64,000 bases of DNA from Sinorhizobium fredii (GCF_002944405.1 NZ_CP024310.1:124001-188000), one strand, 5' to 3'; positions 27,229 to 36,705 are shown, numbered from the stretch's first letter. The notes: generated by a model from the letters alone, not told the origin. Program-made: numbers and translations.

Positions 27229-28155
27229 ATGAAAGCCAAGGAAAACAGCGCGCGCACCGACATCTATGCGCGGATCACGGAAAAGATCGTCGCCCAGCTC
27301 GAAAAGGGCGTTCGTCCCTGGGTGCAGCCATGGAAGGCCGGCAACATGTCGGGCCGGATCACCCGGCCGCTGCGCCACAATGGCCTTCCATACACGGGAC
27401 TAAATGTGCTGCTGCTCTGGTCGGAAAGCACTGCACGCGGCTTCTCGTCTCCGACCTGGATGACGCTTCGTCAGGCCAACGAACTCGGCGCCCATGTCCG
27501 CAAGGGCGAGAGCGGCGCAACCGTCGTTTATGCCAGCCGCTTCACGAAAACCGAAAAAGACGCGAGCGGCGGCGAGGTCGAGCGCGACATTCCGTTCCTC
27601 AAGACGTACACGGTGTTCAGTTGCGACCAGATAGACGGTCTGCCCGACCACTATTATGGCCGTCCGGAGCCCGTCGCCGATCCCGTCGCACGGATCGAAC
27701 ACGCCGACCGCTTTTTCGACAACACAGGCGCCGTCGTACGCTATGGCGGCGACAAGGCCTATTACTCTCCCGTTTCGGACCATATCCAGCTCCCTCGGCC
27801 GGAACTCTTCAAGGACATGGCTTCTTTTGTCGCGATTAGAGCCCATGAGACCCTGCATTGGACGGCCGGTGCTGATCGGCTGAACAGAGATTTGAGCCGC
27901 TATCACAAGGATCGCAGCGAGAGGGCGTTCGAAGAAATGCTGGTGGAGATCGGCTCAGCTATGATTTGCGCCGACCTCGGTATCGTTCCGGAACTGGAGC
28001 CGAGACCGGACCATGCAAGTTACATTCAGTCCTGGCTCACTGTGCTTCAGAATGACCGAAAGGCGATTTTTGCCGCAGCCGCCCATGCGCAGCGCGCGGT
28101 GACCTACCTCCACGACCTCCAGCCCAACACAGAGAGCGGGCAGGAAGCCGCCTGA
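27229..28155 (+). CDS. ardC: ArdC-like antirestriction protein
   Basis: 308 residues; AAGGAG lies 9 bases before the ATG. The N-terminal ssDNA-binding domain (about residues 1-130) includes LEKGVRPWVQPWKAGNMSGR and GLNVLLLWSE. The C-terminal zincin-like metalloprotease domain carries IRAHETLHWTAGADRLNRD (HExxH at about residues 205-210) and the downstream EEMLVEIGSAMIC helix with the third ligand. Family knowledge: ArdC of IncW plasmids protects incoming single-stranded DNA from restriction in new hosts. All key residues are seen. Its leader ends with a hairpin shared with the DUF736 gene. Confidence 0.88.
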   Translation: MKAKENSARTDIYARITEKIVAQLEKGVRPWVQPWKAGNMSGRITRPLRHNGLPYTGLNVLLLWSESTARGFSSPTWMTLRQANELGAHVRKGESGATVVYASRFTKTEKDASGGEVERDIPFLKTYTVFSCDQIDGLPDHYYGRPEPVADPVARIEHADRFFDNTGAVVRYGGDKAYYSPVSDHIQLPRPELFKDMASFVAIRAHETLHWTAGADRLNRDLSRYHKDRSERAFEEMLVEIGSAMICADLGIVPELEPRPDHASYIQSWLTVLQNDRKAIFAAAAHAQRAVTYLHDLQPNTESGQEAA

Positions 28156-28247
28156 CGCTTAAGGCTCCACCCACCCATGCTGTGTTTCGTGCGGACGGGT
28201 GAACGGCGGAGCCCCTTTTCTCTGCCATTGCCGTGATATCTTGCGCG

Positions 28248-28274
28248 TGTAGATAGATGCACGTTCTGTCTACA
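28248..28274. promoter_or_regulatory. VapB-type operator in front of the vapBC remnant
   Basis: TGTAGATAGA (28248-28257) and TCTGTCTACA (28265-28274) form an inverted repeat with one mismatch, 10 bases before the vapB start codon. It fits a toxin-antitoxin operator. Confidence 0.5.
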
Positions 28275-28284
28275 TGGAGGTCCC

Positions 28285-28525
28285 ATGGCGTCAACGTCAA
28301 CAATCCCGAGGCAGACGCGCTGACGCGGAAGTTTGCGCAGCTTGCCGGCGTCAGTATCACCGACGCGATCATCATCGCCATGAAGGAGGCGATCGAGCGT
28401 CGACGGAAAACCGAGACACCGCGCCAAACGGCAGCCCGGCTTCGCGAGAAATACGGGGTGAAGCTTGCCCCCCGGCAAAAGAGCCGCTCTCGCGTGAGGC
28501 TTTCGACGAACTGTTGGAAAGCTGA
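28285..28525 (+). pseudogene. vapB: vapB antitoxin, two frameshifts
   Basis: The body reads NVNNPEADALTRKFAQLAGV and SITDAIIIAMKEAIERRRK, then REKYGVKLAPR: a VapB of the Rhizobium PSK-type family. One base is missing right after the start (ATGGCGTCAAC), which puts the ATG out of frame. A second base is missing near 28474 (CCCCCCGGC), after which KEPLSREAFDELLES continues in another frame to the stop at 28523. The stop overlaps the vapC start, as in intact loci. Confidence 0.7.
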
Positions 28526-28928
28526 TGTTCGTCGATGCCATGCGTCATCATCGCGCTCCTCTCCGACGAGCCGGAGGCGGAGCGCGTCTCCGATGCCATC
28601 CGACTGCGAAGGACGCGTTCACGTCGCCAGTCGCGGTGCCTGAGTCGGTTCTCGGACTTGCTCGCCCCGAGAAGTACGCTCTCGCCGTCGCGGACGTTGA
28701 GCCCACGTCATCGAGTTCCTCAATGGACGAGGTATCGAAATTCGCGATCTGCCGCCCGCGAGTGAAACGACGCGTCTCGCTTTGCCGCTGCGCATCGCTA
28801 CCGCTCAGGCCGCCGCGGTCTCAAGCTTGGCGACTGCCTCCACTATGCCTGCGCAAAATATTCTGACGTGCCGATACTGGCGACCGCCGATGAGTTCAGG
28901 CAGACGGATGCGCAGACCGTTCCCTGAT
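28525..28928 (+). pseudogene. vapC: vapC PIN-domain toxin, multiply frameshifted
   Basis: PIN-domain pieces occur in order but in changing frames: MFVDA (28525), CVIIALLSDEPEAERVSDAI, SPVAV...LGLARPEKYALAV, VIEFLNGRGIEIRDLP (from 28707), then HRYRSGRRGLKLGDCLHYAC and DVPILATADEFRQTDAQTV (from 28793). At least four frame changes are needed. This is more than plausible sequencing error alone, so the gene looks truly decayed. The end at 28928 is approximate. Confidence 0.7.
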
Positions 28929-29088
28929 ATGGTGCCGTCGCGGTGGGTCCGCCCGACGCTTGCGACGCCCCCCGTTAGCTTCCCGCACGTTCGCGTCCAC
29001 CGAATGTTGGAATCCTCACAAAATAGACGTTGGTTGTCTGAAACCATCACCTATCCTAGCGTGGTTCAACTTGGTTGGAGTAGATCTT

Positions 29089-30009
29089 TTGAAAAGCATT
29101 CGAATTGCGCTCCTGCAACTGCACCCGGGTGAGACGTCAGGGGAATCCTTTGACATCGGGGCGGAGGCCTGCAGGCGGGCGCAGAAACTCGGCGCCGATA
29201 TCTGCCTGCTGCCGGAAATCTGGAGCCACGGCTACCGGTTCTTCGATCCTGGCTCGCCAGAAAGCCTCGAAACGTGGCGCGAGTCTTCGATTGCCTGGGA
29301 TAGCGATTTTGTTCGCGGCTTTTGCGAGTTGGCAAAGGAGTTGGGTGTCGCGATCGGGTTTTCCTTCCTGGAAGCCTCGGATCGCGGACCGAGGAATACG
29401 TTTGCCTTGGCCGACATGCGCGGCGACATCGCCCTCAAATATGCCAAGGTGCATACCTGCCTGCATGGTCTCGAAAGAGAGTGCGCACCGGGAGACGACT
29501 TCTGCGTTGCGCCGCTTCATACGAAGTCGGGTCCTGTGAGCGTCGGCGCGATGATATGCTACGACCGTGAATTTCCAGAGTCCGCGCGTATTTTGGCGCT
29601 CAAGGGAGCCGAGATCGTCCTTGTACCCAACGCCTGCCATTTCGACGACCACCGTCTGGGTCAAATGAAGGCCCGCGCCTTCGAGAACAAAATCGTCCTG
29701 GCGATGGCCAATTATCCCAGTTCCGCCGGCCACGGAAACGGCAGATCAATCGGAATATCGGCAGTGGCGTTTTCAAACGCCGATGCCAGGGCAACCGACG
29801 ACAACAGGCAGTCCCAATATCGCGAAACCTTGTTGGTCGAAGGCGGACCCGACGAAGGCATCTTCACTTTCGACGTCGATCTGGAAGAGCTGCGCACCTA
29901 TCGCAAGAACGCCATCTGGGGAGGACGGCACCGGCGACCCGACACCTATGGCATCCTCACGGAGAGCATCGTGGAAGCCGAGGCCGATCCGCTTTCGCTC
30001 ATCAACTGA
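29089..30009 (+). CDS. Nitrilase-superfamily carbon-nitrogen hydrolase
   Basis: 306 residues starting at TTG 29089, about 9 bases after TTGGAG; longer frames to 28960 are unlikely. The catalytic triad is visible: Glu in LLPEIWSHGY, Lys in YAKVHTCLHG, Cys in GAMICYDREFPESAR. Family knowledge: such enzymes hydrolyse amides, nitriles or N-carbamoyl groups; the sequence resembles omega-amidase/carbamoylase branches but the substrate cannot be read off. No signal peptide, so cytoplasmic. It is followed by a second member of the superfamily, and both lie beside a sugar-type ABC transporter operon. Confidence 0.85.
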   Translation: MKSIRIALLQLHPGETSGESFDIGAEACRRAQKLGADICLLPEIWSHGYRFFDPGSPESLETWRESSIAWDSDFVRGFCELAKELGVAIGFSFLEASDRGPRNTFALADMRGDIALKYAKVHTCLHGLERECAPGDDFCVAPLHTKSGPVSVGAMICYDREFPESARILALKGAEIVLVPNACHFDDHRLGQMKARAFENKIVLAMANYPSSAGHGNGRSIGISAVAFSNADARATDDNRQSQYRETLLVEGGPDEGIFTFDVDLEELRTYRKNAIWGGRHRRPDTYGILTESIVEAEADPLSLIN

Positions 30010-30172
30010 CGCCAATTTTTCGACCGCCAATCCTCCTCCTCCCGTGGCGGCCCCTCGGCCCGGTCGTGATTGTGTAGCTCACGCCGGGCCATTTTTTCTC
30101 ACAGAGAAGAATTAGTGCGAGATTGCCAGTCGCGCCGGCTAAAACAACGAAGTCATTACCAGGAGAAAGTGA

Positions 30173-30961
30173 ATGGCAGCCAAGCCCCTGATTGTTGCGA
30201 TGGCGCAGGTCATGAACGATGTCGAAATCGACGCGATCTGCGCAACGGCCGCAGAATCGGGCGCCGACATCATCGTCTTTCCGGAGATGTTTTCCAACGG
30301 ATACAGCCGGTTCGACCGCGAGAGGGAAGAATCTCGCCTGGCCTGGATCGAGGCGGCAGTTCCAATCGATGGTGCCTATGTCGAGCGGTTCACGAAGGCT
30401 GCACGCAGCAACAGGCTGGCGGTCGTCGCCACCTTCCTCGAGCGCGGCCCCGACAAGCCCTTCAATTCCGCCGTCCTGATCGACCGCACTGGTGAGATCG
30501 TCCTGCACCAGCGCAAGCGCCATATCTGCTTCTTTGACGTTCCTGAAGAGGCTTGTGCCGCCGGCGAAAGCTCGAGTGTCGCGAAGCTGGAAACCGAGGC
30601 TGGACGCGTCGCGGTCGGAATACTGATCTGCATGGATCGGGAATTCCCCGACGCTCCGACAGATCTTGTGCGCGCCGGGGCAGAAATCATTTTGGTGCCG
30701 AACAGCTGCCGGCTATTGGACGATCCAACGGTTGGGGACGTGCGGGTGGCGGGGATGCGCGCACTTGCCTTCCAATCGGTGGTCGGCGCCGCCGTCGCCA
30801 ACTACCCGCTGCCGAAAGATGACGGACGGTCTTTCGCTGTCGACCCGTTGGGCAAGCTACTCGTCATGGGTGGGACACAGCAGGAACTTGTCATCGCCCA
30901 CTTCGATCTCCAAGTGATCAGAGCCCTTCAGCAACAGGAGTGGTTCCGCCGCGCTCGATAG
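30173..30961 (+). CDS. Nitrilase-superfamily carbon-nitrogen hydrolase (second copy)
   Basis: 262 residues; AGGAGAAAG precedes the ATG. Triad: Glu in VFPEMFSNGYSRF, Lys in HQRKRHICFFD, Cys in GILICMDREFPDAP. It is shorter than, and clearly different from, the enzyme upstream (164-base gap), so the pair may act on two steps or two related amides rather than being a fresh duplication. Likely same transcript. Confidence 0.85.
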   Translation: MAAKPLIVAMAQVMNDVEIDAICATAAESGADIIVFPEMFSNGYSRFDREREESRLAWIEAAVPIDGAYVERFTKAARSNRLAVVATFLERGPDKPFNSAVLIDRTGEIVLHQRKRHICFFDVPEEACAAGESSSVAKLETEAGRVAVGILICMDREFPDAPTDLVRAGAEIILVPNSCRLLDDPTVGDVRVAGMRALAFQSVVGAAVANYPLPKDDGRSFAVDPLGKLLVMGGTQQELVIAHFDLQVIRALQQQEWFRRAR

Positions 30962-31172
30962 ATCGCCAACACACGCTGGCGGGCGGGCACCTGTTAGCCG
31001 CCATCACCGGTGCTTGGTCGTTTCCGGCAGATGCCGCAACGCGCGCCTGGTTGGGTTTGGGCTATAAGCGCTGGAGCAATGCTATGACGGCCTCAGCGGT
31101 TCCCTTTTTCCGCACTTGTGTCCCACGCTCGGCATGCGGTGTCGCGTGCAAGCGCGGGTCCAGGTGGCAACG

Positions 31173-32540
31173 TCAGGCTCTGCCGCTGTCGCGAATGCTC
31201 TTCGGCGGAGCGCTGAACGCTCCCTGGTGGCCGAGCTTCGTGACGCTCTCGGCATCACCCGTGCGCAGGACCTCCTTTTTTCCCGTCAGGTCGTAGTAGT
31301 CATAGGGATTTGCCATCATGAAGAATTCTGCCAGACGGATCGCTTCAGCCTCGGACAGCGATCCGTCGTCCACTTCACGGCCGAGCGTCTTGCCGAACCA
31401 CTTTCGAAACTGCATCGCATAGCCGACTGAGGACGTCGGAAGCAGCGTGTCGCCACCGAAGACGAACAGCTTGTTCTTCGGAGCGGCATGCAGGTAGCGA
31501 CGAACGAAGTCGCTGGCATGCAGGGGGTTGATGCTCCAGGCCCAGCACATGTCGATGGAAACATTCGTATAGTGTTTGGCGAGCGCGATCAGTTCGTCCG
31601 AATGCGGATAGGCGATATGCATCAGCACGAACCGGGTATCCGGGTGCATCTTCAGGAACAGGTCCATGTTGCCGGCCCGCAGGTTGTCGGTCGGCATGAA
31701 GTTGTTCTTGGTGAAGTAGCCGGTATGCATCTTGAACGGCAGATCATGGCGTGCGCACATTTGGGCAACGCGGGACATGCACCAGTCTCCCAGGCACAGG
31801 CGATCGGCTTCCGCCGCCGCTGTGCCAAGCCGGCGCACCGCATCGAATGAAATTGCCGCATCTGATGCGCTTCGCGGTGTCCATTTCAGCGTTCTGACGT
31901 AGGCGTGCTGCGATTTCACCGCGACGGCATAGCGAGCACTGATATCGAACAGCACTTCAATTGCGGCGCCCAGGTCCTTGAGCGAGGTCACGTCTTTGCC
32001 GAGCTGACGTTCCAGAAGATCGAAGTCCGGCCGGCCGGCGCAGAAATCGAACATGTTGAGATCGTAGAGGAAGAAGTCCTGGCCCAGCATTTCCGGCGGA
32101 AACGGCCTGGTATTCGTGTCGATCTGAACATGATCGAGGTTGGCAATGTCCTTGAGAAGCGTGAGCCGCTCGTTGTCGTTACCCTTGAACCCACAGCTTT
32201 CCTGAGCCGCCGCAAGCGCCTCCGGGGTCAACGCATCGATCCCGAAGAGCCGTTTGGCCGCCAGCTTCACGCCCTCCGCGTAGCCGGTAAAGTGGATCTT
32301 GTCCCAGTAGGGTTGGATGTCGCGAAACCGCCGCGCGACGTCAGGATCGCCTGGATTGATCAGCGCGTCGAGACTCTGCTGGCTTGCGCCGGCGGAGTGA
32401 AGGTCGAACACGACATAATTATCGAACAGATGCGTCAGCACGTCATGCCGGGAGTCGCGATAGAACCGCTCACACTCGGTGTGTTCGTGCGTGTCGCAAA
32501 GCGTGCTCGACGCGATGAACTGTTCAAGTTCAGTGTGCAT
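31173..32540 (-). CDS. Amidohydrolase-superfamily enzyme
   Basis: 455 residues. The metal-binding start motif is DTHEHTECERF (residues ~16-26). Later come FKMHTGYFTKNN (metal His on strand 5 or 6), RFVLMHIAYPHSDELI, and FVFGGDTLLPTSSVG with the late Asp. This layout fits the amidohydrolase_2/uronate-isomerase-like branch. Last gene of the operon that includes the ABC transporter (42 bases after the ATPase). It probably acts on the transported compound or on a product of the two nitrilase-type enzymes; the substrate is unknown. Confidence 0.78.
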   Translation of the reverse strand: MHTELEQFIASSTLCDTHEHTECERFYRDSRHDVLTHLFDNYVVFDLHSAGASQQSLDALINPGDPDVARRFRDIQPYWDKIHFTGYAEGVKLAAKRLFGIDALTPEALAAAQESCGFKGNDNERLTLLKDIANLDHVQIDTNTRPFPPEMLGQDFFLYDLNMFDFCAGRPDFDLLERQLGKDVTSLKDLGAAIEVLFDISARYAVAVKSQHAYVRTLKWTPRSASDAAISFDAVRRLGTAAAEADRLCLGDWCMSRVAQMCARHDLPFKMHTGYFTKNNFMPTDNLRAGNMDLFLKMHPDTRFVLMHIAYPHSDELIALAKHYTNVSIDMCWAWSINPLHASDFVRRYLHAAPKNKLFVFGGDTLLPTSSVGYAMQFRKWFGKTLGREVDDGSLSEAEAIRLAEFFMMANPYDYYDLTGKKEVLRTGDAESVTKLGHQGAFSAPPKSIRDSGRA

Positions 32541-32582
32541 GAAAAATGTCCTTTGGAACCGACGGAGATGGTCGGGAAGCCG

Positions 32583-33371
32583 TCAGGCTTCCCGAGATAC
32601 CAACTCGGTCAGCATCTGCATTGTCGCCTCGCCTCTTTCGAACGAGCCGATGACGCGCCCTCGTGCGAACACCACCAGGTGATCGGCAATCTCCAGCGCG
32701 TGGTTGAAGTTATGGGTGATCAGAATGACGGCGTTTCCCATCTGCCGGGCACGGTCGATGTGCTCGATGACGCGCGTCGCCTGCCGGACTGCGAGCGCTG
32801 CGGTCGGCTCGTCGAGAATGAGGCAGGACGAACCGAAATACATTGCCCGGGCGATCGCCAGCGACTGTTTCTGGCCGCCGGAAAGGGTTGCGGCGCGAGA
32901 GCGAAGATTGCCTCTCAGCCTGACCCCAAGCCCGCTCAGCGCCTCCCGTGCCAGACGGTCCGCGGCCTTCGCATCATAGATGCGAAACTTCCAGAAACCC
33001 TTCGTCGGCTCCTGCCCCAGAACGATGTTGCGGGTGACCGACAGCAAATCGCAGACGGCCAAGTCCTGGTAACAGGTGGCAATGCCGAGCGCTCTGGCTT
33101 CGTCAGGGCCGCTGAGGGTCACTTTCTTCCCCTTGAAGAACAGTTCGCCGGCATCAGGACGATAAACCCCTGAGAGGATCTTGATCAGTGTCGACTTGCC
33201 AGCACCGTTATCGCCGAGCAACACCGTCACCTTGCCGGCCCAGGCCTTCAGGGACACGTCGGAGAGCGCCGTCGTCGCTCCGAAATATTTGGCGATGTTG
33301 ACGGCTTCGAGAACCGGCGTCGTCTCTTCAAGCGCTTGGGCGGCGCCATTTGGCTGATATAGCGTCATCAT
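32583..33371 (-). CDS. Sugar-type ABC transporter ATP-binding protein (single-domain, RbsA/FrcA-like)
   Basis: 262 residues. Walker A GDNGAGKSTLIKIL, Q-loop CYQDLAVCDLL, signature LSGGQKQSLAIARAM, Walker B CLILDEPTAAL and H-loop LITHNFNHAL are all present. It has one ATPase domain, unlike the double-domain RbsA, and is close in style to FrcA. Its start overlaps the permease stop (ATGA). Confidence 0.88.
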   Translation of the reverse strand: MMTLYQPNGAAQALEETTPVLEAVNIAKYFGATTALSDVSLKAWAGKVTVLLGDNGAGKSTLIKILSGVYRPDAGELFFKGKKVTLSGPDEARALGIATCYQDLAVCDLLSVTRNIVLGQEPTKGFWKFRIYDAKAADRLAREALSGLGVRLRGNLRSRAATLSGGQKQSLAIARAMYFGSSCLILDEPTAALAVRQATRVIEHIDRARQMGNAVILITHNFNHALEIADHLVVFARGRVIGSFERGEATMQMLTELVSREA

Positions 33372-34513
33372 CGCTGCACCTCCCGCTTCACCGACAAGGC
33401 GCCCCGTAAGACGGTCGCGCCCTCTTCTCGTGCTTGATGTGGTCCCTTGCCATCCGGAACCGCCGAGACGCGCTGTGCGGAATCGCCTTCAGTGTCCTCG
33501 CCGGTCATCGGTGCGATGCGCGAGATCAGGCTGCTGAACCAGTTGTTGACGAGAACGGCGCCCACCACGATCACGCCCATGATCGTCGTGTAGAGAAAGC
33601 CCGGTGCGGAGACGAGGACGAGACCCGTCTGGATAGTGGCGAGCACGATGGCGCCCATCATCGCGCCGATCGCCGAGCCGTAACCGCCCGAAAGCAGCGT
33701 TCCGCCGATCACGGACACCGCAACGGCCTGGAGCTCGATACCGGTTCCACGCATGGCGTCGACGCTGGCGAAGCGTGCGACCTGCATGACACCAACGATA
33801 CCGGCAAGTCCGCCGGACAACATGAAGGCAATCACGGTCGTGCGGGAGACGTTGACCCCGAGGTTATGGGCAGCCTTCGGGTTTTGACCGACGGCCTGGA
33901 TCCAGTTGCCGAGGCGCGTTCTGAGCAACAGGACGGTCGCGAGTGCGGTGATCAGAACGAACCAGACAAGGGACATTCTCATGCCGCCGTAAAGCATCGG
34001 TCCGGCGATGATGTTGGAAACGCCGCGCGGCATATCGACGGCCATGGGGAAGCCGCCGGTAAAGGCGAGCAGCATGCCGCGGTAGACGAGAGACGTGCCG
34101 AGCGTGATGATGAACGAATGAATGCCGGTGCGGGTCTGGAGAAGGCCGTTGACCAGACCGAGCAGGGTCGCGCCGACGACGGCAAGGACAATGGCCAAAA
34201 CCGGCGGCAGGCCGAAGTCGTTCATCAGGGTGACGACGAAGAAGGAGGCCAATCCGAGGATCGCGCCGACCGACAGGTCGAAATGGCCGGCGATCAACAG
34301 GATCGTCATGCCGATGCTGACGATGCCCAATTCGGCCGCGACGCTGCTGATCGAGGCGAGCGTCGGGATCGTCCAAAACAACGGCGTCATGAAGCCGAAG
34401 ACGGCAACAACGACGATCGCGGCGCCCACCGCGGTGAACTCGGGCCGCAACAGGAGTTCGCGCGCATGCTCTGCGGCTTCCCTGGAACGGCTAGACAGGT
34501 GTTTCTGAGACAT
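33368..34513 (-). CDS. Sugar-type ABC transporter permease (RbsC/FrcB-like)
   Basis: 381 residues with about 8-10 membrane helices of the BPD_transp_2 family; key stretches are FDLSVGAILGLASFFVVTLM and GGTLLSGGYGSAIGAMMGAI. The cytoplasmic C-terminus (~35 residues, charged) is longer than usual. It lies between the binding protein (65-base gap) and the ATPase (overlap). Confidence 0.87.
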   Translation of the reverse strand: MSQKHLSSRSREAAEHARELLLRPEFTAVGAAIVVVAVFGFMTPLFWTIPTLASISSVAAELGIVSIGMTILLIAGHFDLSVGAILGLASFFVVTLMNDFGLPPVLAIVLAVVGATLLGLVNGLLQTRTGIHSFIITLGTSLVYRGMLLAFTGGFPMAVDMPRGVSNIIAGPMLYGGMRMSLVWFVLITALATVLLLRTRLGNWIQAVGQNPKAAHNLGVNVSRTTVIAFMLSGGLAGIVGVMQVARFASVDAMRGTGIELQAVAVSVIGGTLLSGGYGSAIGAMMGAIVLATIQTGLVLVSAPGFLYTTIMGVIVVGAVLVNNWFSSLISRIAPMTGEDTEGDSAQRVSAVPDGKGPHQAREEGATVLRGALSVKREVQR

Positions 34514-34578
34514 CTTGCATCCAATCCAAAGATGGACGAGGTCTCGGCGTCAGCTCGAGGCCGAGACCTCCGACCGAA

Positions 34579-35583
34579 TTACCGGTAACCCTTGGAAACC
34601 AGGGGAGCGACTTTTTCGATGTTGGATTGGTCGACGATCGCAGGACCGGTCAGGAACGCGTTCGCCGGAACGAGCCCGTATTTTAGGTAATGCGCCATCA
34701 ACAGGACGGGCATGTAGCCGCGCCAGTATTGCTGCTGGTCGATGGTGAAATTGAGCTTGCCGGCCTTGATCGCCGCAACACCCGTTTCATCCAGATCCCA
34801 GCCCGCGAGCGCAAGATCAGACCGCTCGGCCCGCTCCTTCGCCTCCAGATAGGGAGCGATCGGCGAGCAGGCCGAGACCATCGCCTTGGTGTCCGAGTGG
34901 GCGCGCAGATAGTTGGCCATCGTTTCGGCAATCTGGCCCGGGTCGAGGGTGAGTTCCTGCACTTCGGCCGAGATGTTCGCCGCCTTCAGCGTGTCGACAA
35001 CGCCGGCCGCGCGCGGCTGACATGTCGCGCTGTCGCCCGGCTGAGGATTGCCGACGACGACATGACCAGACTTGATGGTTTCCAGGAGCTTTTTGGCGAT
35101 CAGGACCCCGCCGGCATATTCGTCGGCGCCCACGTGGAAGAGGAAGGGGTCGTTCGGATCGCGCAGCTCCGTTCCCTTGCCGGCCTGCGGACCGAGCGCG
35201 CTGCCGAAGGCTATGCCTTGGGCTTTGCCCTGCTCGATCACGTCATAGTAGGCCTTGTCGTCGCCAATGCCGTTGATGATGATCCCGTCCGCCCCGGATG
35301 CCATGGCTGCGGTGATCGTTTCAACTTGAGCCGGCAGCGTTGAGTTGCTGGGAAAGACGTAAGTGAATTCCACGCCCAGCTCGCGCGCCGCATCTTCCGC
35401 CCCCTTGTTGAGATAGGCGAAGAAGCCGGTTGGCGCCGCAACGCCAACGTGAACGATCTTCAAGCGCTGCTCTTCGGCCGATGCGACTGCGGTTGCGCAG
35501 GCCAAGCCGACAATCAGGATCGACAGCCGGCCAAGAAGCGAGCGCCGTCTATTCGAGGGAGCGGTGTAAGTATCAATATCCAT
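34579..35583 (-). CDS. Periplasmic sugar-type solute-binding protein (RbsB-like)
   Basis: 334 residues with a signal peptide (RRSLLGRLSILIVGLACATA, cut near AVASAEE). Peripla_BP_4-type fold: VHVGVAAPTGFFAYLNKGAE, then MASGADGIIINGIGDDKAYY and LALAGWDLDETGVAAIKAGK. First gene of the transporter operon, with a divergent LacI regulator. The ligand cannot be told from sequence; neighbours suggest an amide- or carbamoyl-bearing sugar-like compound. Confidence 0.87.
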   Translation of the reverse strand: MDIDTYTAPSNRRRSLLGRLSILIVGLACATAVASAEEQRLKIVHVGVAAPTGFFAYLNKGAEDAARELGVEFTYVFPSNSTLPAQVETITAAMASGADGIIINGIGDDKAYYDVIEQGKAQGIAFGSALGPQAGKGTELRDPNDPFLFHVGADEYAGGVLIAKKLLETIKSGHVVVGNPQPGDSATCQPRAAGVVDTLKAANISAEVQELTLDPGQIAETMANYLRAHSDTKAMVSACSPIAPYLEAKERAERSDLALAGWDLDETGVAAIKAGKLNFTIDQQQYWRGYMPVLLMAHYLKYGLVPANAFLTGPAIVDQSNIEKVAPLVSKGYR

Positions 35584-35658
35584 GTTGTTCCATCCTCTGG
35601 TGGGCCACTTGGTGGCTTCTATAACGCCCTGATGTTAGACTGTTGGCATCCCGCTAGA

Positions 35659-35673
35659 AACATCTATAATGTT
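35659..35673. promoter_or_regulatory. Candidate LacI operator in the divergent promoter region
   Basis: AACAT-CTATA-ATGTT is a 15-bp inverted repeat 25 bases before the lacI-type start. LacI sites often have a central CG, which this one lacks, so the call is weak. Confidence 0.3.
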
Positions 35674-35697
35674 GGGAAACCATCAGGAGGCTCAGAT

Positions 35698-36705
35698 ATG
35701 GTGGGAAGGAAGGCGTCGCTTGCGGATGTCGCTGCGGCGGCGGGCGTCAGCATCGGGACCGTCGATCGTGTGATCAACGGCCGCGGCAATGTGAAAGCCG
35801 AAACCGAACATCGGGTGCTCGAATGCGCGCGCGAGCTTCGACTCGATCGGGCTCTGAACCTCAGGCCGACCCGCATCCTGAGGCTCGGCGTCATCCTGCA
35901 GAACCGCAGCAACCCCTTCTACAAAGCCATGGTCGAGGCCCTCAAACAATGCGCTTCCGATTACAGCTACCTGAATGTCCAGCTCGTGTTTTATTTCTAT
36001 GAGCGATTGACCTACCGCGACGTGCTGCAGAGCGTCGAAACCGCCGCACGCGCCTGCGATGGCCTTCTCATCGATGTCTTCGAGCATCCGCAGGTTCGGG
36101 AACTGCTCCAGAAGCTTTCGGTGGCATTGCCAATCTTCACGCTCGTTTCTGATATCCCCGACATTGCCGGCGTCGACTACATCGGTGTCGATCCGCGGGC
36201 CGAAGGCAGAGTGGCCGGTGAATTGATGGGACGGTTTCTCGGCAAAACCGGCGGCCAGATATTGCTGATCACCGGCCTGCAGTCGTTCCATTGCCATGAA
36301 CAGCGAGAGATGGGGTTTCGCTCAGTTCTGCGCGACCGGTTCCCCAATTGCTCGTTGGCAAAGCTGATCGAGAGCCGAGATGACCGGGATTCGACCGAAC
36401 TGCTCGTGAAGAGCGCGCTTGCAGAAAACAGAAACATCGCCGGCATTTACAACATGCCGGTGGGCAGCAGGGAAATCGCGGAAATCCTGCAAAGCACGGG
36501 CATGCAGCACGTGATCTTCATCAGTCACGAGTTGACCGACGAAAATCGCGGCCTGCTCAAGCAGGGTCTGATCGACGCGGTGATCGACCAGGATCGCGCC
36601 TCGGAAGCGCGGGTTGCCGTACAGAAATTCCTCGCCCATTACGGCCGCTATGAAGGGCAGATCGGCCCAACCGAATTTCGCATCTATCTGCGCGAAAATT
36701 GCTGA
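35698..36705 (+). CDS. LacI-family transcriptional regulator
   Basis: 335 residues; AGGAGG lies 7 bases before the ATG. The N-terminal HTH (SLADVAAAAGVSIGTVDRVI, NGRGNVKAETEHRVLE) is followed by the hinge helix and a periplasmic-binding-protein-like sensor domain (LGVILQNRSNPFYKAMVEAL; VDYIGVDPRAEGRVAGELM). It is divergent from the binding-protein gene and probably controls that operon in response to the transported compound, and perhaps the two amidases as well. Confidence 0.85.
   Translation: MVGRKASLADVAAAAGVSIGTVDRVINGRGNVKAETEHRVLECARELRLDRALNLRPTRILRLGVILQNRSNPFYKAMVEALKQCASDYSYLNVQLVFYFYERLTYRDVLQSVETAARACDGLLIDVFEHPQVRELLQKLSVALPIFTLVSDIPDIAGVDYIGVDPRAEGRVAGELMGRFLGKTGGQILLITGLQSFHCHEQREMGFRSVLRDRFPNCSLAKLIESRDDRDSTELLVKSALAENRNIAGIYNMPVGSREIAEILQSTGMQHVIFISHELTDENRGLLKQGLIDAVIDQDRASEARVAVQKFLAHYGRYEGQIGPTEFRIYLRENC

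Noticed and set aside
30962..31172. Open frames between the second amidase and the amidohydrolase
   Set aside because: Short, without ribosome binding sites; the stretch lies between convergent genes and is probably only their 3' regions.
33434..34588. Plus-strand frame of 384 codons, His/Asp/Glu-rich
   Set aside because: Low-complexity shadow of the permease gene, which shows clear membrane helices.
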